14,833 nucleotides of DNA from an uncultured Ruminococcus sp. (GTDB lineage: Bacteria > Bacillota > Clostridia > Oscillospirales > Ruminococcaceae), in assembly GCA_900545125.1 (NCBI GenBank), contig UQXS01000036.1, positions 1 to 14,833 of the forward strand. The letters run 5' to 3'. Position numbers and translations under genes: made by a program. This document shows positions 7,341 through 13,798 of this stretch, piece after piece. The notes below the pieces were generated by a model. The model saw nothing but the letters and a program-made list of their open reading frames with translations, was not told the origin of the DNA and did no database searches. Each line of letters begins with the position of its first letter. The first letter of the stretch is position 1.

Positions 7341-7369
7341 ATTATATCACAATACCGCAAACTTTTCAA
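7341..7369 (-). promoter_or_regulatory. Strong sigma-A promoter of the SCIFF operon
   Basis: On the minus strand TTGAAA (7364-7369), a 17-base spacer and a perfect TATAAT (7341-7346). Transcription would start near 7334, giving a leader of about 59 bases before the precursor start. Confidence 0.85.
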
Positions 7370-7446
7370 TACCTTTTTATTTTTTCGTTATTTTCGACAA
7401 AGCGAATATTATGTTATCGTTGATTTTGAACGAATACCTAAAAATT

Positions 7447-9372
7447 TTATTCATCCAATTCTATAAGACGTTCAAAATTTTCGTCGATCTTCGCTTTCAG
7501 TGTTTCTATTTCGGAGCACTTGGAATTCATCAGTTCATAGTCGCTGTAGATCTCTTCACGGCCGATTTCCTCGGTAAGCGCATCTATTTTCGCCTGCAAG
7601 TCATCTATTTCTTTTTCAAGAGCTTTCATTTCATTTTTTCTTGCTGCGTCAGCGCTTCTCTGCTGTTTGCTGCGGTAGACCTTTGCCGATTTTTCCTTTG
7701 AAGCCTCCGCAGCCTTTGCGAATTTTTCGGCATCGGCAATGCGTTTCTGCTCTGCCTGTTCTTCACGGAGAACGTCGAGATATTTATCGAAATTATAGTT
7801 GTGCAGACGGCATTCACCGTCGGCAAGTTCGATTATTCTGTCAGCGATCTTACTGAGGAGATAGCGGTCATGAGATACAAAAATAACCGTGCCTGTGTAC
7901 TCGGCAAGAGCCTCCTCGATAGCCTCCTTGGAGGAAAGATCAAGATGATTGGTAGGTTCGTCCAGAATAAGAACATTGCCGTGTTCCTGCATCATAATGG
8001 CAAAGCATAGTTTGGCACGTTCGCCGCCGCTTATCACGCCCGTTTCCTTGAAAACATTTTCACCCACAAGGCGCACCTGAGCAAGAAGTCCACGCACTTC
8101 CAGTTCTGTCATTGACGGATATCGGCTATGGAGTTCCTCCATAACGGTAAGTTCACGGTTAAGATTTGTGCTTTCCTGTTCAAAATAGGATATCTTGATG
8201 TTGGTGTTCCAGCGGACAAGTCCCTTATGCGGAAGCTGTTCCTGAATTATTCTGAGAAGCGTGGATTTTCCGATGCCGTTATCGCCGATAATGCCGACTT
8301 TTTCGCCTCTGCGGACATCGAAGCTGAGTTCTTCAACAAGAGTTTTCCGTGAATCTCCATCGCCGACTGAGATATCCACACCCTTCACTTTAAGCACATC
8401 TATAGGAGGCTCGACGGCATATGTAAACCGGATCTTAGCCGATTTTGTCTCGTGGAACGGCTTTTCGATACGTTCGATCTTTTCAAGCTGTTTCCTGCGG
8501 CTCTGCGCCATTTTAGTGGTGGATGCACGCACAAGATTTCTTGCAACATAATCCTCAAGCTGAGCTATCTGCTTCTGCTGCATTTCGTATTCTTTTTCAC
8601 GGCGTGCATCGTTCTCGCTTCTCTGACGGACAAACGCCGAGTAATTGCCTCTGTATCTCGTCAGCACGCCACGCTCTATCTCGCATATGGAACTGCACAG
8701 CCTGTCCAGGAAATAACGGTCATGGGAAACGATCAGTACAGCCCCTCTGTAAGAGCGCAGATAATCCTCAAGCCACATTATGGTCTTGAAATCGAGGTGA
8801 TTCGTAGGTTCGTCCAGAATAAGCAGATTCGGTTCTTCAAGAAGCAGTTTTGATATACACAGACGTGTTTTTTCTCCGCCGCTGAATCCCGAACAGGTTC
8901 GTTCCAGATCATTTCCGGAGAAACCCATTCCGTTCAGTATCATGCGGATCTTAACGTCCGTGTTGTAACCGTCGTTAGCCTCTATCCACGAGGAAAGCCG
9001 CTGATATTCGTCAGCAGAAGAGTTATCGCCCAGTTCGATTTCAAGTTCAATTTCACGCAGCCTGTCTATGGCATCGAGAACAGGTCTGAAAACGCTTCTC
9101 ATTTCCTCAATGACCGTTTTTTCGGAATCAAGACCGTTCATCTGCTCAAGATAGCCGATAGTAGTCTTTGAAGCAATGGATACAATGCCGTCCTTTTCGG
9201 TAAAACGGTCAGGCTCAACAGAACCGGTAAGGATTTTAAGCAACGTTGTCTTTCCGCAGCCGTTGTTCCCCACAAGACCGATCTTGTCGGATTCGTCAAT
9301 GGTCAGGGATACATTATTAAGGAGCTGATTTCCGTTATAGAATTTATTTATATTTATCAGACTTGCAAGCAT
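7447..9372 (-). CDS. ABC-F family ATPase (YdiF-like), ribosome-associated
   Basis: A 641-residue soluble protein with two ABC ATPase domains and no membrane segment. Domain 1: Walker A GNNGCGKTT (35-43), signature SGGEK (164-168), Walker B LLILDEP (183-189), H-loop His217. The linker at about 240-315 is the ABC-F interdomain arm that reaches into the ribosome. Domain 2: Walker A GDNGIGKST (363-371), signature SGGER (448-452), Walker B VLILDEP, His501. A charged coiled coil follows at about 535-640. Length and layout are close to B. subtilis YdiF. ABC-F proteins act on the 50S subunit as translation factors or antibiotic-protection factors. The start has AAGGAAG six bases upstream. It is divergent from rpoB, with an elaborate leader. 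No clear terminator follows. Housekeeping versus resistance role cannot be decided from sequence. Confidence 0.9.
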   Translation of the reverse strand: MLASLININKFYNGNQLLNNVSLTIDESDKIGLVGNNGCGKTTLLKILTGSVEPDRFTEKDGIVSIASKTTIGYLEQMNGLDSEKTVIEEMRSVFRPVLDAIDRLREIELEIELGDNSSADEYQRLSSWIEANDGYNTDVKIRMILNGMGFSGNDLERTCSGFSGGEKTRLCISKLLLEEPNLLILDEPTNHLDFKTIMWLEDYLRSYRGAVLIVSHDRYFLDRLCSSICEIERGVLTRYRGNYSAFVRQRSENDARREKEYEMQQKQIAQLEDYVARNLVRASTTKMAQSRRKQLEKIERIEKPFHETKSAKIRFTYAVEPPIDVLKVKGVDISVGDGDSRKTLVEELSFDVRRGEKVGIIGDNGIGKSTLLRIIQEQLPHKGLVRWNTNIKISYFEQESTNLNRELTVMEELHSRYPSMTELEVRGLLAQVRLVGENVFKETGVISGGERAKLCFAIMMQEHGNVLILDEPTNHLDLSSKEAIEEALAEYTGTVIFVSHDRYLLSKIADRIIELADGECRLHNYNFDKYLDVLREEQAEQKRIADAEKFAKAAEASKEKSAKVYRSKQQRSADAARKNEMKALEKEIDDLQAKIDALTEEIGREEIYSDYELMNSKCSEIETLKAKIDENFERLIELDE

Positions 9373-9389
9373 AAAAAACTTCCTTAAAC

Positions 9390-9422
9390 GGCAGCGCTAT
9401 GCAATAAATCCGAAGCGCTGCC
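9390..9422 (-). promoter_or_regulatory. Leader hairpin next to the ABC-F ribosome binding site
   Basis: A perfect 9-base GC-rich stem (GGCAGCGCT at 9390-9398, AGCGCTGCC at 9414-9422) ends a few bases before the AAGGAAG of the ABC-F gene on the minus strand. No T run follows, so it is more likely to affect translation than termination. Confidence 0.5.
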
Positions 9423-9450
9423 AAAAATATTTTTTGTGAATAGAATACTC

Positions 9451-9477
9451 TCATGGCAGACAGTCCCTCTGCCATGA
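9451..9477 (-). promoter_or_regulatory. Second leader hairpin upstream of the ABC-F gene
   Basis: A perfect 10-base stem (9451-9460 with 9468-9477) and a 7-base loop. On the minus strand its 5' part contains AGAGGG, a possible ribosome binding site for a small upstream frame starting at 9454. It lies between the leader terminator and the RBS-proximal hairpin. Confidence 0.5.
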
Positions 9478-9485
9478 AAATTTAC

Positions 9486-9519
9486 AAAAAAATGCCGGAC
9501 ATAATTTAAAAATCCGGCA
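9486..9519 (-). terminator. Intrinsic terminator (attenuator) in the ABC-F leader
   Basis: On the minus strand a 7-base stem (TGCCGGA at 9513-9519, TCCGGCA at 9493-9499) is followed at once by seven T (9486-9492). It lies about 95 bases downstream of the ABC-F promoter and about 115 bases before the ABC-F start. No other minus-strand gene lies upstream, so its role must be to end ABC-F transcription early under some condition. Such leader attenuators are known for antibiotic-responsive ABC-F genes such as vmlR. Confidence 0.7.
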
Positions 9520-9545
9520 GTTTTGATAAATGTTTCCAACCCCTA

Positions 9546-9574
9546 TTGACACGCCAGGCATTTTGTATTATAAT
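9546..9574 (+). promoter_or_regulatory. Perfect-consensus sigma-A promoter of rpoBC
   Basis: TTGACA (9546-9551), exactly 17 bases, TATAAT (9569-9574). Transcription should start near 9581, giving an rpoB leader of about 198 bases. The transcript then crosses the oppositely directed ABC-F promoter. Confidence 0.88.
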
Positions 9575-9619
9575 TATATAATGTATCAATATAGGAAAGT
9601 ATCACTATTCTGTTAAGAT

Positions 9620-9648
9620 ATTATAGCATACAGAAAAGCTTTTGTCAA
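9620..9648 (-). promoter_or_regulatory. Perfect-consensus sigma-A promoter of the ABC-F gene
   Basis: On the minus strand TTGACA (9643-9648), exactly 17 bases, TATAAT (9620-9625). The start point near 9613 gives a leader of about 241 bases to the ABC-F start. It faces the rpoB promoter, about 32 bases apart start to start. Confidence 0.85.
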
Positions 9649-9667
9649 GAGCTTTATAAGATTTTTT

Positions 9668-9708
9668 CGGGAATCAGCACTGCATGGCGTAATACTGAGC
9701 CATTCCCG
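9668..9708 (+). promoter_or_regulatory. Hairpin in the rpoB leader
   Basis: CGGGAAT (9668-9674) pairs with ATTCCCG (9702-9708), with a possible inner CAG/CTG pairing. No T run follows, so it is not a terminator. It lies in the long rpoB leader, about 70 bases before the start codon; function unknown. Confidence 0.35.
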
Positions 9709-9778
9709 GATAAAAGTGCAAAATCCGTCCGGACTCCGTACCGGGGCAGGACAGGTAAAATATAAGGAGGTTCCGCCT

Positions 9779-12700
9779 ATGGTGAATGTCACACCTAAGC
9801 AGTTGGGAAAAAATGTCAGAATGAGCTTCGGTAAAATTACCGAGCCTCTCGAAATGCCGAATCTCATTGAGGTTCAGAAAAACTCCTATGAATGGTTCAG
9901 GGGAGAAGGTCTGCGTGAAGTTTTCCGTGATATGACTGCAATTACCGATTACAACGGAAATCTTGTCCTTAATTTCAAGGATTACCGCTTCGATGACACC
10001 CCTAAATACACTCTCGCCGAATGCAAGTCAAGAGGCGCAACGTATCAGGTCGCTATGAGAGCTACCGCCACCCTCTGCAACAAAGAGACCGGAGCCGTCA
10101 GCGAAAGCGAGATCTACATGGGCGATTTTCCGCTTATGACAGAAAGCGGATCCTTTGTTATCAACGGCGCAGAACGTGTTATTGCTTCTCAGCTCGTGCG
10201 TTCTCCCGGTGTTTACTACGCCTTTGAAAAAGACAAGACCGGTAAGGATCTTTTCAACACCACCGTTATTCCGAACAGAGGTGCCTGGCTGGAATACGAA
10301 ATGGATTCCAACGACGTTATATATGTCCGCATTGATAAAAACAGAAAAATTCCGCTTACTACATTTATCCGTGCCCTTGGCATAGGTACGGATGAAGAGA
10401 TCTACGAGATGTTCGGCGAGGATGAGCGCCTTAAACAGACTATCCTGCAAAAGGATCAGACCAAAAACAACTCCGATGCTCTTATCGACGTTTACAAGAA
10501 GCTCCGCCCCGGTGAGCCTCCTACGGTAGAAAGTGCTTTGTCGCATCTCAATAATCTCTTCTTTGATGCTAAGAGATACGATCTCTGCCGTTTCGGACGC
10601 TACAAATACAACAAGAAGCTCGGCATTGCTTCACGTCTGGCAGGTCATATTATCGCACAGCCTATCATCAACCCCAACACCGGTGAGATCATGGCTGAAG
10701 AGGGCGAGACCATCTCCTACGATAAGGCTCTGGAAATCGAACAGGCAGGCGTTTACTATGCATTTGTCAATGTTGAAGCCAAGGAATACGTTACCAATGA
10801 ACACGGCGAAACTTCTGTCAGAATGGTAGAAAGAACAGCTAAGATAATCGGCAACGGCATGGTCGATATCAGCGGCTACATTGGTTTTGATGCCACAAAG
10901 TACGGCATTAACGAAAAAGTTTCCTACAAGGTTCTCAGAGAGATCATGGAGACCTCTGCCGACGAGGATGAGCTTGAAGAAAATATCAAGAAACGTGCCG
11001 ATGAACTTGTTCCTAAACACATCATTCTTGATGATATATATGCAACGATCAGCTACTTCCTTAACCTCTGCGAGGGCGTGGGAACAGTTGACGATATCGA
11101 CCACCTGGGCAACAGACGTATTCGCAGCGTAGGAGAACTTCTCCAGAACCAGTTCCGTATCGGCTACGCCCGTATGGAGAGAGGCATCCGTGAAAGAATG
11201 AACATCCAGACACAGGATGTCAATACTCTTACACCGCAGACACTTATCAATATAAGACCTGTTTCTTCTGCAATGAAGGAATTCTTCTGTTCCTCACCGC
11301 TGTCGCAGTTCATGGATCAGAACAATCCTCTTGCCGAACTCACAAATAAAAGACGTCTTTCAGCTCTCGGCCCCGGTGGTCTTTCAAGAGACCGTGCCGG
11401 ATTCGAGGTACGTGACGTTCACTACAGCCACTACGGAAGAATGTGTCCTATCGAGACACCTGAAGGTCCTAATATCGGTCTTATCTCCTATCTGGCTACT
11501 TTTGCAAGAATCAACGAGTACGGATTTATAGAAGCACCGTACAGAAAAGTTGACAAAGCTACCGGCGTGGTAACAAACGAAGTTATATACATGACAGCCG
11601 ATACCGAAGACAATTACATCGTGGCACAGGCAAACGAACCTCTTACCGAAGACGGAAAACTTGCAAGACCCCGTGTAAATGCCCGTTACCGTGAACAGAT
11701 TCTTGAATGCCCCAGAGAAATGGTCGATTTCATGGATGTTTCGCCTAAAATGGTTGTTTCCGTTGCAACATCAATGATCCCGTTCCTCGAAAACGACGAT
11801 GCCAACCGTGCCCTCATGGGTTCAAATATGCAGCGTCAGGCAGTTCCGCTTCTCAAAACAGAGCGCCCGTTCGTCGGAACAGGTATGGAATACAAAGCAG
11901 CCGTTGACTCCGGCGTATGTATTGTTTCCAAATATGACGGAACCATTTCATACGTTGATGCCGACAGCATCCGCCTGATCGACGACACCGGCATTGAACA
12001 CAAATACGATCTCATCAAATTCAAGCGTTCCAACCAGGGTACTTGCGTAAACCAGCGTCCTATCGTCTCGGTTGGCGAAAAGGTCACAAAGGGTCAGGTA
12101 CTTGCAGACGGTCCTGCAACGGCAGACGGAGAAATTTCACTCGGAAAGAATGCACTTATCGGATTCATGACATGGGAAGGCTACAACTACGAGGATGCCG
12201 TTCTTCTTAACGAAAGACTTGTTCGTGAAGACGTATTCACTTCCGTTCATATTGAAGAATATGAGATCGAGTGCCGTGATACAAAGCTCGGTCCTGAAGA
12301 GATCACACGTGATATTCCCAATGTGGGCGACGATGCACTGGCAAATCTTGACGAAAACGGAATAATCCGCATTGGTTCTGAGGTAAATTCCGGCGATATA
12401 CTTGTCGGAAAGGTAACTCCAAAGGGCGAAACGGAACTTACCGCTGAAGAAAGACTTCTCCGTGCTATTTTCGGTGAAAAGGCAAGAGAAGTACGTGATA
12501 ATTCACTTAAAGTTCCTCACGGAGAATCCGGCGTTATCGTTGATGTCAAGGTATTCACAAGAGAAAACTGCGACGAACTCAGCGCAGGCGTAAATATGCG
12601 TGTTATCTGCTACATCGCACAGAAGAGAAAGATCACAGTCGGCGATAAAATGGCTGGCCGTCACGGAAACAAGGGTGTTGTATCCCGTATTCTTCCTGAA

Positions 12701-13699
12701 GAAGATATGCCTTTCCTCCCCGACGGAACTCCTCTCGACATCGTGCTTAACCCTCTGGGCGTACCTTCACGTATGAACATTGGTCAGGTACTTGAAGTCC
12801 ATCTGGGTATGGCGTGCAAGGCTCTCGGCTGGCACATCATGACACCTGTATTTGACGGCGCTCATGAAGATGATATACGTGACTGCTTCCGTATGGCTGA
12901 CGAGCACAGTAAGGAACACCGTGACGATATGTTTGAACTAAACAGCATGGATAAGGTCATTAACCCCAATGCACTGACATTCAATGAAGATTGTAAGTTC
13001 ACGCTTTATGACGGTCGTACCGGCGAGAAATTTGACAACAGAGTAACAGTAGGATATATGTACTACCTCAAACTCCATCACTTGGTTGACGATAAAATCC
13101 ATGCACGTTCCGTAGGTCCCTATGCTCTCGTTACACAGCAGCCTCTGGGCGGTAAGGCACAGTTTGGCGGCCAGCGTTTCGGAGAAATGGAAGTATGGGC
13201 TCTTGAGGCTTATGGCGCTGCCTACACTCTCCAGGAGATCCTTACTGTTAAATCAGACGATACTATCGGACGTGTCAACACTTACGAGGCTATCGTCAAG
13301 GGTCAGAATGTTCCTACCCCCGGCATTCCGGAATCCTTCAAGGTTCTTATCAAGGAAATGCAGGCTCTCGGTCTGGATGTTCGTGTTCTGGACGAAAATC
13401 AACAGGAAATCGATCTTAAGCAGAGCTTTGACGACGATGATCCAATGCCTTCCAATGACTCTTACTCCGACGAAAATACTGATGATCCGTCATCATATTC
13501 TGACAGTGACATTGAGGACAGCGGATTTTCCTTTGAAGACAGCGGCGAAGATGACGACGATTTCGATTCTTTTGACGAAAAACAGGATTTCAGATTTGAC
13601 GATGAGGACGATGATGATCTCGGACTTGACGATGACGATGACGATGACGATGATATTTTCGGCAGCTTTGATTTGGACGACTCCTCAGACGAGGACTAA
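9779..13699 (+). CDS. rpoB: RNA polymerase beta subunit with long acidic C-terminal tail
   Basis: A 1306-residue catalytic-core subunit of RNA polymerase. The ATG at 9779 has AAGGAGG eight bases upstream; a GTG at 9716 in the same frame is rejected for lack of a site. Hallmarks include LSQFMDQNNP and ALGPGGLSRDRAGFEVRDVH (rifampicin region, around 508-545), GDKMAGRHGNKGVVSRI from about 955, and the C-terminal KAQFGGQRFGEMEVWALEAYGA that contacts beta'. Two unusual points: Asn523 stands where E. coli has His526, with Cys504 and Pro507 for Gly507 and Gln510; and residues 1218-1306 form a tail with 46 Asp/Glu and only two basic residues, making it longer than B. subtilis RpoB (about 1193). No ribosomal protein genes rplJ/rplL precede it. 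rpoC follows after 99 bases in the same operon. Confidence 0.98.
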   Translation: MVNVTPKQLGKNVRMSFGKITEPLEMPNLIEVQKNSYEWFRGEGLREVFRDMTAITDYNGNLVLNFKDYRFDDTPKYTLAECKSRGATYQVAMRATATLCNKETGAVSESEIYMGDFPLMTESGSFVINGAERVIASQLVRSPGVYYAFEKDKTGKDLFNTTVIPNRGAWLEYEMDSNDVIYVRIDKNRKIPLTTFIRALGIGTDEEIYEMFGEDERLKQTILQKDQTKNNSDALIDVYKKLRPGEPPTVESALSHLNNLFFDAKRYDLCRFGRYKYNKKLGIASRLAGHIIAQPIINPNTGEIMAEEGETISYDKALEIEQAGVYYAFVNVEAKEYVTNEHGETSVRMVERTAKIIGNGMVDISGYIGFDATKYGINEKVSYKVLREIMETSADEDELEENIKKRADELVPKHIILDDIYATISYFLNLCEGVGTVDDIDHLGNRRIRSVGELLQNQFRIGYARMERGIRERMNIQTQDVNTLTPQTLINIRPVSSAMKEFFCSSPLSQFMDQNNPLAELTNKRRLSALGPGGLSRDRAGFEVRDVHYSHYGRMCPIETPEGPNIGLISYLATFARINEYGFIEAPYRKVDKATGVVTNEVIYMTADTEDNYIVAQANEPLTEDGKLARPRVNARYREQILECPREMVDFMDVSPKMVVSVATSMIPFLENDDANRALMGSNMQRQAVPLLKTERPFVGTGMEYKAAVDSGVCIVSKYDGTISYVDADSIRLIDDTGIEHKYDLIKFKRSNQGTCVNQRPIVSVGEKVTKGQVLADGPATADGEISLGKNALIGFMTWEGYNYEDAVLLNERLVREDVFTSVHIEEYEIECRDTKLGPEEITRDIPNVGDDALANLDENGIIRIGSEVNSGDILVGKVTPKGETELTAEERLLRAIFGEKAREVRDNSLKVPHGESGVIVDVKVFTRENCDELSAGVNMRVICYIAQKRKITVGDKMAGRHGNKGVVSRILPEEDMPFLPDGTPLDIVLNPLGVPSRMNIGQVLEVHLGMACKALGWHIMTPVFDGAHEDDIRDCFRMADEHSKEHRDDMFELNSMDKVINPNALTFNEDCKFTLYDGRTGEKFDNRVTVGYMYYLKLHHLVDDKIHARSVGPYALVTQQPLGGKAQFGGQRFGEMEVWALEAYGAAYTLQEILTVKSDDTIGRVNTYEAIVKGQNVPTPGIPESFKVLIKEMQALGLDVRVLDENQQEIDLKQSFDDDDPMPSNDSYSDENTDDPSSYSDSDIEDSGFSFEDSGEDDDDFDSFDEKQDFRFDDEDDDDLGLDDDDDDDDDIFGSFDLDDSSDED
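13628..13654 (+). repeat. GAC/GAT repeat encoding nine aspartates in RpoB tail
   Basis: Four GACGAT units plus a final GAT, coding for nine consecutive Asp. Shorter GAY runs occur at 13430-13441 and around 13550-13620. Such runs are prone to length change by replication slippage in multiples of three or six. Confidence 0.85.
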
Positions 13700-13721
13700 T
13701 ATAATATAGATATAAACCAAT

Positions 13722-13770
13722 GATCCCGGACTGCAAAAGTGATATTCACTGCTTTTGCATCCACAGGATC
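13722..13770 (+). promoter_or_regulatory. Hairpin in the rpoB-rpoC spacer
   Basis: Nested inverted repeats: GATCC (13722-13726) with GGATC (13766-13770), and inside it TGCAAAAG (13732-13739) with CTTTTGCA (13752-13759). No T tract follows, so it is probably an RNA-processing or stability element, not a terminator. Confidence 0.45.
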
Positions 13771-13798
13771 TTATACCTACTAAACAGGAGGTAGCAGT

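Larger units (their letters stand above)
9373..9778. other. Shared control region between ABC-F gene and rpoB
   Basis: A 406-base region with no clear gene. From left to right: the ABC-F ribosome binding site, two hairpins and an intrinsic terminator in the ABC-F leader, the rpoB promoter firing right, the ABC-F promoter firing left, a hairpin in the rpoB leader, and the rpoB ribosome binding site AAGGAGG (9764-9770). The promoters point towards each other, so the leaders overlap. Confidence 0.75.

Noticed and set aside
7376..7446. Terminator after the ABC-F gene
   Set aside because: Only short imperfect stems are present and the minus strand has A runs, not T runs, after them.
9716..9778. 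N-terminal extension of RpoB from a GTG at 9716
   Set aside because: No ribosome binding site there, while AAGGAGG stands eight bases before the ATG at 9779, matching the usual start of RpoB.
10028..10546. Long open frame antisense to rpoB
   Set aside because: Lies wholly within conserved rpoB coding sequence, has no ribosome binding site or recognisable domain; a codon-bias shadow.
13122..13709. Frame of 195 codons overlapping the rpoB end in another frame
   Set aside because: Its low-complexity Thr/Met end is just the GAY repeat read out of frame; rpoB itself is unbroken.
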